The notes under the pieces: model-generated
Database searches by the model: none
Told to the model about the DNA's origin: nothing
What the model saw: the letters and a program-made list of their open reading frames with translations, nothing else
Made by a program: the position numbers and the translations under genes
In this document: one piece after another, positions 27,649 to 37,303 of the stretch
Position numbering within the stretch: position 1 is the stretch's first letter
Layout of the letters: every line of letters starts with the position of its first letter
Source: Caldicellulosiruptor kronotskyensis 2002
GTDB lineage: Bacteria; Bacillota; Thermoanaerobacteria; Caldicellulosiruptorales; Caldicellulosiruptoraceae
Direction: 5' to 3'
Length of the DNA: 64,000 nt
NCBI RefSeq assembly: GCF_000166775.1
Contig: NC_014720.1
Location: 583,501-647,500, forward strand

Positions 27649-29034
27649 ATGTCAAGTGAACAAAAAGTTGATATAAAGGTTATGGTAACATCTGATAGGC
27701 TAAAAGCAAGTGTGGTGCTTGTACAAAATCAAAATGGTGTGGATTTGACGTTTGAAAATGTGATGAATAAATTGAGGGAAAATAAAATTACGTTTGGGAT
27801 TGATGATGAAGCTATAAAAAAACTTGTTGAAAATCCCATTTTTGGAACACCTATTGTGGTTGCGCAAGGGAAACCACCTGGCAAACCTGTTGATGGAAAG
27901 CTCATATATCATTTTGATATCAAACGTGAGATAAGGCCCAAAGAACTTCCTGATGGAAGAGTAGATTACAAGGACTTGGGAATTGTTCAGAATGTGCGAA
28001 AAGATGATGTTCTTGTTACAATGATAGACCCTGTTGATGGAGAAAATGGTATGGATGTTTTTGGAGGGGTGATAAGAGGACAAAAAGGGAGAAAGTTAAA
28101 TCTTCCAAGGGGAAAAAATACATACATAGATTCTGATGGGCATACATTAAAAGCTGCGTGCGATGGTCAGGTGTGCATCATTGAGGGCAAGGTCACAGTT
28201 TTAAACACATTGGAGATTAACTCTGACATAGACAATTCAACAGGTAACATAAACTTTGTTGGCAATGTTCATATAAAAGGGAGTGTGCTATCTGGTTTTA
28301 AGGTTGTTGCTGAAGGAAATGTAGAAGTAGATGGTATTGTTGAGGCAGCTGAAATTGAGGCAAAAGGGAATGTAGTGCTGCACAAAGGGATTACAGGTAT
28401 GGGCAAAGGCAGAGTTGTTGCTGGCAAGAGCGTTTTTGCAAAGTTTATAGAGAACGCTACTATTGTTGCTGGTGAAGATGTTCAGGCAGAAGCAATTGTT
28501 CACAGTGACGTAAAGTGCGGGAATAAACTTATTCTTGTTGGCAGGAAAGCTTCTATTGTTGGTGGGTCTTGTAAGGTTGGCAAAGAGGTTGAAGCAAAGG
28601 TAATAGGTTCGTATCTTTCCACCGCTACTGAGATAGAAGTTGGGGTTGACCCTCTGATGGTGGAAAGATACAGAGAGATAAGGAGAGAGATGTCAGAGTT
28701 AAGAGAAAATATAAAAAAATGTGATCAGGGAATTGAGGTTTTGAGGAAGATAGAAGCAGCAGGTCTTTTGACAGACGAGAAAAGAGAAATGCTTCAAAAG
28801 TTTACAAGGTCAAAGATTACGGCATCAGAAAAATTAAAAGAATTGCAGAGTGAATTTGAGGAGATTGAAAAAAGACTTGAGGAGAGAAACGAGGGGATTG
28901 TTAAGGTTCAGGATACCATTTACCCTGGGGTTAAGATAACCATAGGAAATGTGTGCAAACTTATAAAGGAGCCAGTAAAATATTGCAAGATTTACAGAGA
29001 AGATGCTGATATAAAGATAGCGCCGTATGCTTAA
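27649..29034 (+). CDS. FapA family (DUF342) protein
   Basis: This is a 461-residue protein of the FapA/DUF342 family. An N-terminal domain (about 1-170) is followed by a right-handed beta-helix-like region rich in Gly/Val/Asn repeats such as NINFVGNVHIKGSVLSGF (about 185-330), then a coiled coil (about 345-420). Such genes commonly follow sigD in clostridia. A role in polymerisation or membrane association has been proposed for the family, but the function is unknown. Confidence 0.85.
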   Translation: MSSEQKVDIKVMVTSDRLKASVVLVQNQNGVDLTFENVMNKLRENKITFGIDDEAIKKLVENPIFGTPIVVAQGKPPGKPVDGKLIYHFDIKREIRPKELPDGRVDYKDLGIVQNVRKDDVLVTMIDPVDGENGMDVFGGVIRGQKGRKLNLPRGKNTYIDSDGHTLKAACDGQVCIIEGKVTVLNTLEINSDIDNSTGNINFVGNVHIKGSVLSGFKVVAEGNVEVDGIVEAAEIEAKGNVVLHKGITGMGKGRVVAGKSVFAKFIENATIVAGEDVQAEAIVHSDVKCGNKLILVGRKASIVGGSCKVGKEVEAKVIGSYLSTATEIEVGVDPLMVERYREIRREMSELRENIKKCDQGIEVLRKIEAAGLLTDEKREMLQKFTRSKITASEKLKELQSEFEEIEKRLEERNEGIVKVQDTIYPGVKITIGNVCKLIKEPVKYCKIYREDADIKIAPYA

Positions 29035-29082
29035 AGTTGAGGATTTTTATTGCTTTTGTAGATAAGAGGGAGATGGTGAAAG

Positions 29083-29346
29083 ATGAATATAAGACCAATT
29101 GATGTAAAGATTTTGTATCCCAAATCGACAGAGGTGTCACAGGTTGTGCTTGGGGAGCAGCAGAAAGAGAATATGCTAAGGCACATAAATAGCCAGAAAA
29201 ACCAGGCAAAAGTAGATGAAGATTTGAGAAGGGTAAGAGAAAAGGATAATGTATCTGAGATTAGGCTTACCCAAAAACAGGAAAGAGAAAAACAGGAACT
29301 CAAAAAATCTAAAAAGCAACAGAAGGGATTTGATATTAGAATATAA
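29083..29346 (+). CDS. Small charged protein of the sigD operon
   Basis: This 87-residue hydrophilic protein starts MNIRPIDVKILYPKSTEVSQ, then becomes a highly charged, probably helical region and ends in a Lys-rich tail. A GGGAGATGGTG SD precedes the ATG. I do not recognise a characterised family. Position and size match the small hypothetical protein found between fapA and the SwrB-like gene in related clostridia. Confidence 0.6.
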   Translation: MNIRPIDVKILYPKSTEVSQVVLGEQQKENMLRHINSQKNQAKVDEDLRRVREKDNVSEIRLTQKQEREKQELKKSKKQQKGFDIRI

Positions 29347-29377
29347 AGTTTTGTGCAGAGGAGAAGATAAGAAGAAA

Positions 29378-29908
29378 ATGGACGCCTATGTAATCTTGTT
29401 TATATTTTTTGGGTTAATTATAGTATTGTGGTCGTTGAGGTCGATAAAAAAGGATATAGAAAGAGGCGAGAAGATTTTACATGAATCAGAAAAGGCTCAA
29501 AAAACTCTATCACAGCTTTTGAGTGAAGCCATTGAGACAGTTGAGGAATTGGACAGTTTTGGAGAATATATTATTGAAAGAATAGAAAACAAGGTAAGAT
29601 GGGCAAAAGGTGAGATTTTAGATATTGAAAAAGCACCAGTCAAGGGAGATACTGAACATCTAAACACTGAGGAAAAAGTTGAAAAGTCAGATCAGACAAA
29701 ATCTTATGCAGGAAAAGAAGATTTTATTGAACCTGGCAAGGATATGCAAAGAGATGAAGGCAAGAAACATTCAAAAGAAGAACTTTACAGAAAGGCGGTT
29801 GAGCTTTACAAACAGGGGTATACAGTAGATGAGATTGCGTCGAGCTTAAATATTGGCAAGGGAGAAGCAAAGCTTGCTATAAGGATAGTTGGGAGGGAGA
29901 GAAGCTGA
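29378..29908 (+). CDS. SwrB/YlxL-like membrane protein with C-terminal HTH-like segment
   Basis: This 176-residue protein has a single N-terminal transmembrane helix (about 3-20), a charged coiled-coil region, and a C-terminal helix-turn-helix-like end (LYRKAVELYKQGYTVDEIAS and the following SLNIGKGEAK). Position after sigD and the TM-plus-coil layout resemble Bacillus SwrB, which activates flagellar export, and the DUF6115 proteins. The frame is open from 29249, overlapping the previous gene, but the ATG at 29378 follows a GAGGAGAAG SD. Confidence 0.7.
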   Translation: MDAYVILFIFFGLIIVLWSLRSIKKDIERGEKILHESEKAQKTLSQLLSEAIETVEELDSFGEYIIERIENKVRWAKGEILDIEKAPVKGDTEHLNTEEKVEKSDQTKSYAGKEDFIEPGKDMQRDEGKKHSKEELYRKAVELYKQGYTVDEIASSLNIGKGEAKLAIRIVGRERS

Positions 29909-30225
29909 AGTGGTACAAGTTTTTTCTATTGGGGATAGGAGTTGGATGGGTACTTGGTGTTTGTGCAATGTATTTTGTTACTATTTCAAAGGCTAAAGAA
30001 GTTTTACCAAATCTCAATAATACGGTGGACATTTATATTGACAATATTGATAACATTGCAGATGTTCTTTACCAAAATGGAGTTGTTCAAGATAAAGAGT
30101 CGTTTGAAAGGTTTATAAAAAGCAAAAATGTGAATTCTAACTTGTTGGTAGGTCAAAGGATAACATTTTCTAAAGCAATGACGTATGAAGAGATTTTTGA
30201 AGCGGTATATAAAAGTCATAAGTAA
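29905..30225 (+). CDS. Small membrane protein with MltG/YceG-like domain (probable CTG start)
   Basis: The protein has an N-terminal membrane anchor (KWYKFFLLGIGVGWVLGVC) and a soluble tail whose VDIYIDNIDNIADVLYQNG, VQDKESFERFIKSKN and GQRITFSKAMTYEEIFEAV segments resemble the LysM-like N-terminal domain of MltG/YceG transglycosylases. There is no catalytic domain. The first ATG/GTG/TTG-type codon is a TTG at 29929, which would cut the membrane helix. A CTG at 29905, 7 nt after GGAGGG and overlapping the previous stop as CTGA, is the best start (106 residues). Confidence 0.6.
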   Translation: MKWYKFFLLGIGVGWVLGVCAMYFVTISKAKEVLPNLNNTVDIYIDNIDNIADVLYQNGVVQDKESFERFIKSKNVNSNLLVGQRITFSKAMTYEEIFEAVYKSHK

Positions 30226-30243
30226 AACAAGCGGGGTTGGAAG

Positions 30244-31092
30244 ATGATAGAAGCAATTAATAAAATTCTGCCCGTAATAGTAAAGACGCTTGAGAGAGTT
30301 CATGATAATAGTTGGAAAATGGATTACAATATTCATGACAGTTATGAACTTATATTCATAAAGAAAGGAAACATTGATTTTTGGGTAGAGGAAGAAAAAA
30401 TTGATCTAAAAGCTGGTGACCTTTTGATAATAAAACCTTTTACAAAGCACAAGTTCGAGGTTATAGGTTCAACCAAGGCTGAGTTTGTTGTAATTGGATT
30501 TTATTTAAATCCAGAGAACAAGGCAAAGGTAAATGATCTTAAAGAAATTTATGGTTTTTTAAAAGTTTTAGAAAACACAACAAATAAATTTTATTTTTTT
30601 CATGTTCGAAAAAGAAGCAATATTTTCTTTTGCTTAGAATCTATTCTTCGTGAGGCAAAAGAAAGCAAAAATAGTATTCTTCTTTATATAAAATGTTTAG
30701 AACTTTTCGTATATATAACACGAGAAGTTGATAGTCTTGAGATGATAAAAAATTACGATTATTCACTGATTGCAAAACATATTAAAGAGTACATTGACAA
30801 TAACTACATGGAAGACATAAAAATGGGTGATGTTGCAAAGAGGTTTTTCATGTCTGAAAGTAGTCTTTCGAGGATATTTAAAAATCATTTTGGGATTTTG
30901 CCAAAGGAATACCTACTTTCAAAGCGAATAGAAAAGGCAAAGGAGTATCTTACCATCTCAAACCTAAAGATTAGCAATATTGCTATGATGTGTGGGTTTT
31001 CCTCACTTCAGCGGTTTAACGACATTTTCAAAAAGTACACAGGTCTGAGTCCTACCCAGTATCGAAAGCAAATTTTACAGGATTTTAAGTGA
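30244..31092 (+). CDS. AraC family transcriptional regulator
   Basis: This 282-residue regulator has an N-terminal cupin-like sensing domain (YELIFIKKGNIDFWVEEEK, LKAGDLLIIKPFTKHKFEV) and a C-terminal AraC/XylS DNA-binding domain with two helix-turn-helix units (DIKMGDVAKRFFMSESSLSR and ISNIAMMCGFSSLQRFNDIF, then TGLSPTQYR). Such proteins usually sense sugars. The target is not evident: no sugar gene is adjacent, and the gene may be carried in the tail of the motility operon. Confidence 0.9.
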   Translation: MIEAINKILPVIVKTLERVHDNSWKMDYNIHDSYELIFIKKGNIDFWVEEEKIDLKAGDLLIIKPFTKHKFEVIGSTKAEFVVIGFYLNPENKAKVNDLKEIYGFLKVLENTTNKFYFFHVRKRSNIFFCLESILREAKESKNSILLYIKCLELFVYITREVDSLEMIKNYDYSLIAKHIKEYIDNNYMEDIKMGDVAKRFFMSESSLSRIFKNHFGILPKEYLLSKRIEKAKEYLTISNLKISNIAMMCGFSSLQRFNDIFKKYTGLSPTQYRKQILQDFK

Positions 31093-31216
31093 ATAGCGGG
31101 ATATAAAAATAAGAGCAGTAAAGAGAAAATGAGAGTTTGAAGAAGATATTTTTATATTTTCCCATTAAATTCAGCGAAAATTGAATATAGTGTGCTTTTT
31201 TTGGGTAAAATCAGAC

Positions 31217-31246
31217 TTGATTAGAAAAGGAAGAATATACTATAGT
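31217..31246 (+). promoter_or_regulatory. Sigma-A promoter of groESL
   Basis: TTGATT (31217-31222) and TATAGT (31241-31246) are separated by 18 nt. The predicted transcription start lies at about 31253, just before the CIRCE operator. The preceding 120 bp of the gap are AT-rich and hold only a weak AT-only stem. Confidence 0.7.
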
Positions 31247-31257
31247 ATTTATTGTGA

Positions 31258-31284
31258 TTAGCACTCATTAAAAGTGAGTGCTAA
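31258..31284. promoter_or_regulatory. CIRCE operator (HrcA binding site)
   Basis: TTAGCACTC, a 9-nt spacer, and GAGTGCTAA form a perfect 9-bp inverted repeat identical to the CIRCE consensus. It sits 27 nt upstream of the groES ATG, at the start of the transcript. HrcA is expected to repress groESL here in the absence of heat stress. Confidence 0.97.
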
Positions 31285-31311
31285 CAAACTTGAAAAAGGA
31301 GGGGAAGTTCA

Positions 31312-31599
31312 ATGAAGATAAGACCAATTGGCGATAGGATACTCATCAAATTCAAGGAAAGAGAAGAAGTAACAAAGAGTGGTATTGTTCTTCCAGATAC
31401 TGTGAAGGAAAAACCACAGATTGCTGAAGTAATCGAGGTTGGTCCTGGTGGAATAGTAGATGGTGAGAAGGTTGAAATGGTTGTAAAGAAAGGTGACAAG
31501 GTAATTGTAAGCAAATATGCTGGAACAGAAATTAAGATTGATGGTGAAGAATACACAATAATCAGACAAGATGACGTCTTAGCAATTATTGAAGACTAA
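31312..31599 (+). CDS. groES: Co-chaperonin GroES
   Basis: GroES is the 10-kDa lid of the GroEL folding chamber. It has 95 residues, beginning MKIRPIGDRILIKFKE, with the mobile loop EVTKSGIVLPDTVKEKPQ. A strong AAGGAGGGG SD precedes the ATG. Expression is heat-inducible through the CIRCE element directly upstream, and groEL follows after 32 nt. Confidence 0.98.
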   Translation: MKIRPIGDRILIKFKEREEVTKSGIVLPDTVKEKPQIAEVIEVGPGGIVDGEKVEMVVKKGDKVIVSKYAGTEIKIDGEEYTIIRQDDVLAIIED

Positions 31600-31610
31600 T
31601 TTTGAATTGA

Positions 31611-33251
<1,641 letters not shown>

Positions 33252-33256
33252 TCTCA

Positions 33257-33298
33257 AAAATAAAGGCTGCCATGATTGGCAGCCTTTATTTTTTTTTG
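33257..33298 (+). terminator. Rho-independent terminator of groESL
   Basis: A 14-bp perfect stem (33258-33271 with 33278-33291) with a 6-nt loop runs into a long T tract. It starts 6 nt after the groEL stop. Confidence 0.95.
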
Positions 33299-33356
33299 AT
33301 ATAATAAATTGTAACAAATTATCTTTAAAATTTATTAAAATAGGTGAAGGCAAAAG

Positions 33357-34196
33357 ATGTACAAACTTATTGCAATTGACCTTGACATGACGCTTTTGGA
33401 CAAAAATAAAAATATATCTTCGAGAAACAAAAGGGCTATTGAACTTGTAAAACAAAAAGGTGTTCAGATTGTTCTGTGCTCAGGAAGAATCCTCAAAGGA
33501 GTGATGTATTTTGCAAAGGTTTTGGGACTTTATGACCAGGTTATTGTTGCCTGCAACGGAGCGATTGTAAGAGACCTGAAGAAGAACAAAGATATCTATT
33601 ATATTGGTCTTGAAAACTCAAAAAGTTTAGAGATTGCCAGAATTTGCAAAGAAAATGACATCTATTATCATTATTATTTTCAAGATACAATGATAGCAAG
33701 AAGGCTTGATTATTCATCCAAATTTTACTACGAAAAGAATAAGGAACTTCCTGAAGAAGAGAGAATTAATATCATAATTGACGATTCTGAAAATACTATT
33801 AAAGCTTGCGGTGATTTAATCACTAAATTTGTCATAATTGATAAAGACTTAGAAAAAGTAAATTATGTAAGAAAAATAATAGAAAGTAAGATTCCAGGTA
33901 TTGAGACCACAAAATCAGACATTAATATTTTAGAAGTTATGAAAGAAGGGGTTAACAAGAAGAGAGCACTTGAATTTGTCATTTCATATTTGGGGATAGC
34001 ACCTGAGGAAGTGATGGCAATAGGTGACAATGAAAATGACCTTGAGATGGTAGAGTTTGCCGGACTTGGTGTTGCAATGGGGAATGCTATTGAAGAGCTC
34101 AAAAAAATAGCTGATTATGTGACAAGCTCTTATGAAAACGACGGGGTGGCAAGAGCAATAGAAAAGTTTGTTTTGGGGGAAACAATTAATGTGTAA
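33357..34196 (+). CDS. HAD superfamily (Cof-type) phosphatase
   Basis: This 279-residue HAD hydrolase has motif I DLDMTLLDKN near the N-terminus, a C2-type cap, and the C-terminal motifs KKRALEFVISYLGI and GDNENDLEMV. Cof-type enzymes dephosphorylate sugar phosphates or cofactor phosphates; the substrate cannot be read from sequence. Its last 8 nt overlap the following DUF362 gene, so the two are coupled. A similar but separate paralogue lies after the serine operon. Confidence 0.9.
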   Translation: MYKLIAIDLDMTLLDKNKNISSRNKRAIELVKQKGVQIVLCSGRILKGVMYFAKVLGLYDQVIVACNGAIVRDLKKNKDIYYIGLENSKSLEIARICKENDIYYHYYFQDTMIARRLDYSSKFYYEKNKELPEEERINIIIDDSENTIKACGDLITKFVIIDKDLEKVNYVRKIIESKIPGIETTKSDINILEVMKEGVNKKRALEFVISYLGIAPEEVMAIGDNENDLEMVEFAGLGVAMGNAIEELKKIADYVTSSYENDGVARAIEKFVLGETINV

Positions 34197-35316
34197 AGTT
34201 GCGATTGTAAAGTGTGATACATATAACCTGCAGGATGTGAAGGAGGCAATTTTAAAGGGTATAAACCTAATAGGTTATGAAATTCCGAAAAAAGATTGTG
34301 TGCTTGTAAAACCGAATCTTCTTATGAAAAAAAACCCTGAAGATGCTGTTACCACCCATCCTTCTATTGCTCAGGCAACTGTGGAAATTATTAAAGAAAA
34401 AGCAAGCAAGATTATAATAGCTGACAGTCCAGGTGGACCGTATACCAAAAAGAGGCTTGAAAGTATATATCAAGCTGCAGGAATTAAAGTACTTGAAAAG
34501 CTTGAAAATGTTTATTTGAACTATGATACATCTTACAAAGACCTTAGTATTGAAACTACAACTTTTAAAAAACTTTCGTTGATATCCCCATACTTTGAAA
34601 GCCAGGGGATCATAAATCTTCCAAAACTTAAAACCCATCAGATGGCAGTCTACACAGGTGCTGTAAAGAACTTATTTGGGCTTGTCCCAGGTGGGCAGAA
34701 AGCTGAGATGCATTTTAGATTCCAAGATGTCAGAAGGTTTATGGAGATGCTACTTGAAATCTTAACGGTAGCAAAGCCAATGCTAAATATTATGGACGGC
34801 ATTGTTGCAATGGAAGGGGAAGGACCGTCAGCAGGAAAACCCAAAGAGCTTGGTATTTTGCTAATATCCGAGGATGCAATTGCTTTGGATTATGTGGCTT
34901 GTAAGATTATTGGGCTTGACATAAAAGATGTTCCTCTTTTGGAGGTGGCGAATGAAAAAGGACTTTTAAATCCTGATAAGGTTGAGATTGTTGGTGAGAG
35001 GATTGAAGATGTTGCTCCATCAAGTTTTGAACTTGTCTTAAGACCCGAGATATCTTTTGTTAAAGGAAGGCTTCCACAATTTTTGGCAAGGTTTTTGGAT
35101 AATTTTCTTTCACCAAGACCAATTTTCGACATAAATATTTGTATAGGTTGTGCAGAGTGTTTCAATGCATGTCCTGCTCAGGCTATTGAGATGAGAAGCA
35201 GGAAAGCATATGTTGATTTGAAAAAGTGTATAAGGTGTTATTGCTGTCATGAACTTTGTCCTGCAAAGGCTATAAAAATCAAAAGATCATTTTTATTTGA
35301 GAAAATACTAAAATGA
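34189..35316 (+). CDS. DUF362 protein with two 4Fe-4S ferredoxin motifs
   Basis: This 375-residue protein has an N-terminal DUF362 domain (VLVKPNLLMKKNPEDAVTTHP, ADSPGGPYT, INLPKLKTHQMAVYTGAVKN) and a C-terminal bacterial ferredoxin domain with CIGCAECFNACP and CIRCYCCHELCP, which should hold two 4Fe-4S clusters. The biochemical role of DUF362 is unknown; an electron-transfer role is inferred from the clusters. ATG 34189 overlaps the HAD gene and follows TTGGGGGAAA; an upstream TTG at 34168 is less likely. Confidence 0.88.
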   Translation: MCKVAIVKCDTYNLQDVKEAILKGINLIGYEIPKKDCVLVKPNLLMKKNPEDAVTTHPSIAQATVEIIKEKASKIIIADSPGGPYTKKRLESIYQAAGIKVLEKLENVYLNYDTSYKDLSIETTTFKKLSLISPYFESQGIINLPKLKTHQMAVYTGAVKNLFGLVPGGQKAEMHFRFQDVRRFMEMLLEILTVAKPMLNIMDGIVAMEGEGPSAGKPKELGILLISEDAIALDYVACKIIGLDIKDVPLLEVANEKGLLNPDKVEIVGERIEDVAPSSFELVLRPEISFVKGRLPQFLARFLDNFLSPRPIFDINICIGCAECFNACPAQAIEMRSRKAYVDLKKCIRCYCCHELCPAKAIKIKRSFLFEKILK

Positions 35317-35376
35317 TGAAAGGAGGAAAGTCTTGTATTCTGCCAAATAAAGTGGCAGGGTGACAAGGCAAATAAA

Positions 35377-35853
35377 ATGGCAAGTGTAAATGTTGAGTAC
35401 ATCAATCCGTTTATTCAGGCGAGCCAGCAAGTACTAAAACAGGTTGCAAACATTGACTTTAAGCTTGGGAAAGTGTACATTAAAGAACCCACATACAAAG
35501 TTGATCAGGTTGTTGTTATAATTGGAATGACAGGTAATATCAAAGGACAGGTAAACTTCTGCATGTCAATTGAGACAGCAAAAAAAATTGCCTCAATGAT
35601 GATGGGGGGTTTTCCTGTATCGGACTTTGATGAACTTGCAAAAAGTGCGATTGGCGAGATGGCAAATATGATTATGGGTAACACTTCAACACTGTTTTCA
35701 CAAAAGGGACTGAAGGTTGAGATAACACCCCCTTCAATTTTAATAGGTGAGAACATGACGCTCAGCACATCAAAAATGATAAACATATGTGTGCCACTTT
35801 TACTTGACAACGGTGATAAAATTGATATGGATGTTGCGTTCATGGAAAACTAA
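35377..35853 (+). CDS. cheX: CheY-P phosphatase CheX
   Basis: CheX is a dimeric CheY-P phosphatase. It has 158 residues. The single catalytic motif E-x2-N is seen in KSAIGEMANMIMGNTSTLFS, and the start SVNVEYINPFIQASQQVLKQ is typical. It lies about 8 kb outside the main che operon. Its only nearby SD (AAGG at 35365-35368) is weak, while a strong AAAGGAGG lies 51 nt upstream, before a five-codon mini-ORF and a small hairpin. Confidence 0.9.
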   Translation: MASVNVEYINPFIQASQQVLKQVANIDFKLGKVYIKEPTYKVDQVVVIIGMTGNIKGQVNFCMSIETAKKIASMMMGGFPVSDFDELAKSAIGEMANMIMGNTSTLFSQKGLKVEITPPSILIGENMTLSTSKMINICVPLLLDNGDKIDMDVAFMEN

Positions 35854-35882
35854 ATTAAAAAAGGGGGCTTTTTCTCTATATC

Positions 35883-36347
35883 ATGCCAATAAATATAGTA
35901 CTGCATGAACCTGAAATTCCATACAACACAGGAAACATTGCGAGAACGTGTGCATGTACAGGAAGCAAGCTCCATCTTATAGAGCCTCTTGGTTTTTCAT
36001 TGGAAGACAAGTACTTGAAAAGAGCAGGGCTTGACTACTGGCAGTATTTGGATGTGAAAATCTACAAGGATTTAAACGACTTTTTTGAGAAAAATAGAGG
36101 AGCAAACATATTCTATTTTTCTACCAAAGGCAAACAATATTATACCCAGGCGCCATATGAAGACAATTGCTACCTTATGTTTGGGAAAGAAACAGCTGGT
36201 CTTCCTCAGTGGCTTATTGAACAGAACATACACAGGACTTACAGAATACCTATGATAAGCGATGTGAGGTCTTTAAATCTTTCAAATTCGGTTGCTATTG
36301 TTTTATATGAAGCTCTTAGACAGCTTGGTTTTCCTAATCTGGTGTAG
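35883..36347 (+). CDS. trmL: tRNA (cytidine/uridine-34-2'-O)-methyltransferase TrmL
   Basis: TrmL is a SPOUT-fold enzyme that 2'-O-methylates the wobble base of certain leucine tRNAs using SAM. It has 154 residues with the trefoil-knot motifs INIVLHEPEIPYNTGNIART, LMFGKETAGLP and YRIPMISDVRSLNLSNSVAI. The SD AAAAAGGGGG precedes the ATG. Confidence 0.93.
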   Translation: MPINIVLHEPEIPYNTGNIARTCACTGSKLHLIEPLGFSLEDKYLKRAGLDYWQYLDVKIYKDLNDFFEKNRGANIFYFSTKGKQYYTQAPYEDNCYLMFGKETAGLPQWLIEQNIHRTYRIPMISDVRSLNLSNSVAIVLYEALRQLGFPNLV

Positions 36348-36374
36348 TCCACAGAGATAAAAGGGGGATTTTGG

Positions 36375-37217
36375 ATGGGTGTTACTATAGTTACAGATTC
36401 GACATGTGATTTGAGTCCTCAGATGCTAAATGAATTTGGTATCAAAATGGTACCATTAAAAGTTTTTTTTGAAGATGAAGTTTATAAAGACTGGGTAGAA
36501 ATTACACCTGAAATGTTTTACGAAAAATTAGCATCATCAACAGTTCTTCCAAGAACGTCTCAGCCAAGTCCGGAAGAGTTTTTGGATGTATTTAAACAAG
36601 AGATTGAAAATGGTAATGAAGTTGTGTCAATTCATCTTTCTTCAAAATTATCAGGGACTTATAATTCTGCTTGTTTGGCTAAGGATATGTTAGATCCTCA
36701 AAAGATTTTTGTTATTGATGGAAAAAGCGCATCGATTGGTACAGGAGTTTTAGCTATTTTGGCTAAAAGGTTAGCAGAGAAAGGTATGCCAGCAAAAGAT
36801 ATAGCTTCATTGATAATACAAAAAACAAATACTATAAGACATATTTTTGCAGTTGAAACCTTAGAATATCTTAAAAAAGGTGGAAGAATATCACCTGCGA
36901 AAGCAACGATAGGAAATATATTAAACATAAAACCTATACTTCACATAGTTGATGGAGTTGTTGAGCCGCTTGACAAAGTAAGGGGCATGAAAAGAGCTTT
37001 GCCAAGAATAATTGAAGAGGTAAACAAAAAAGGATTAGACCTTAAAAATCAGGTTTGTGGTTTTTGTTATGCTGGTGATTTAAGTGAAGCTGAAGAACTT
37101 ATAAATGCGATAAAACAAGAACTTTCGCCTGGAGAACTTATAGTAACTCAAATAGGTAGTGTAATAGGCACATATGTTGGACCAGGGACGTTTGCGTTTA
37201 TTTTCTTTGAGGAATAA
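36375..37217 (+). CDS. DegV family fatty-acid-binding protein
   Basis: This 280-residue DegV protein begins with TIVTDSTCDLSPQMLNEFGI and has the conserved TSQPSPEEF, SIHLSSKLSGTYNSA and VETLEYLKKGGRIS motifs. DegV/FakB proteins bind a fatty acid and present it to a fatty-acid kinase; no kinase gene is nearby, so the partner is elsewhere or absent. The gene has a clean SD (AAAAGGGGG) and is followed by a terminator-like hairpin. Confidence 0.92.
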   Translation: MGVTIVTDSTCDLSPQMLNEFGIKMVPLKVFFEDEVYKDWVEITPEMFYEKLASSTVLPRTSQPSPEEFLDVFKQEIENGNEVVSIHLSSKLSGTYNSACLAKDMLDPQKIFVIDGKSASIGTGVLAILAKRLAEKGMPAKDIASLIIQKTNTIRHIFAVETLEYLKKGGRISPAKATIGNILNIKPILHIVDGVVEPLDKVRGMKRALPRIIEEVNKKGLDLKNQVCGFCYAGDLSEAEELINAIKQELSPGELIVTQIGSVIGTYVGPGTFAFIFFEE

Positions 37218-37242
37218 TAAAATTTAAGATTTTAAGCTTTTC

Positions 37243-37276
37243 AGCTACAGGGTAGCCTGTAGCTTATTGTATTTTT
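37243..37276 (+). terminator. Terminator-like hairpin after degV
   Basis: AGCTACAGG (37243-37251) pairs perfectly with CCTGTAGCT (37256-37264) around a GTAG loop, followed by TATTGTATTTTT. The T tract is interrupted, so termination may be partial. Confidence 0.65.
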
Positions 37277-37303
37277 AATATAAAGAAGAGGTGTAAGACA
37301 AAA

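Noticed and set aside
31098-31160. Stem after the AraC gene as a terminator
   Set aside because: The 10-bp core is only A-T pairs with a 35-nt loop, too weak to call.
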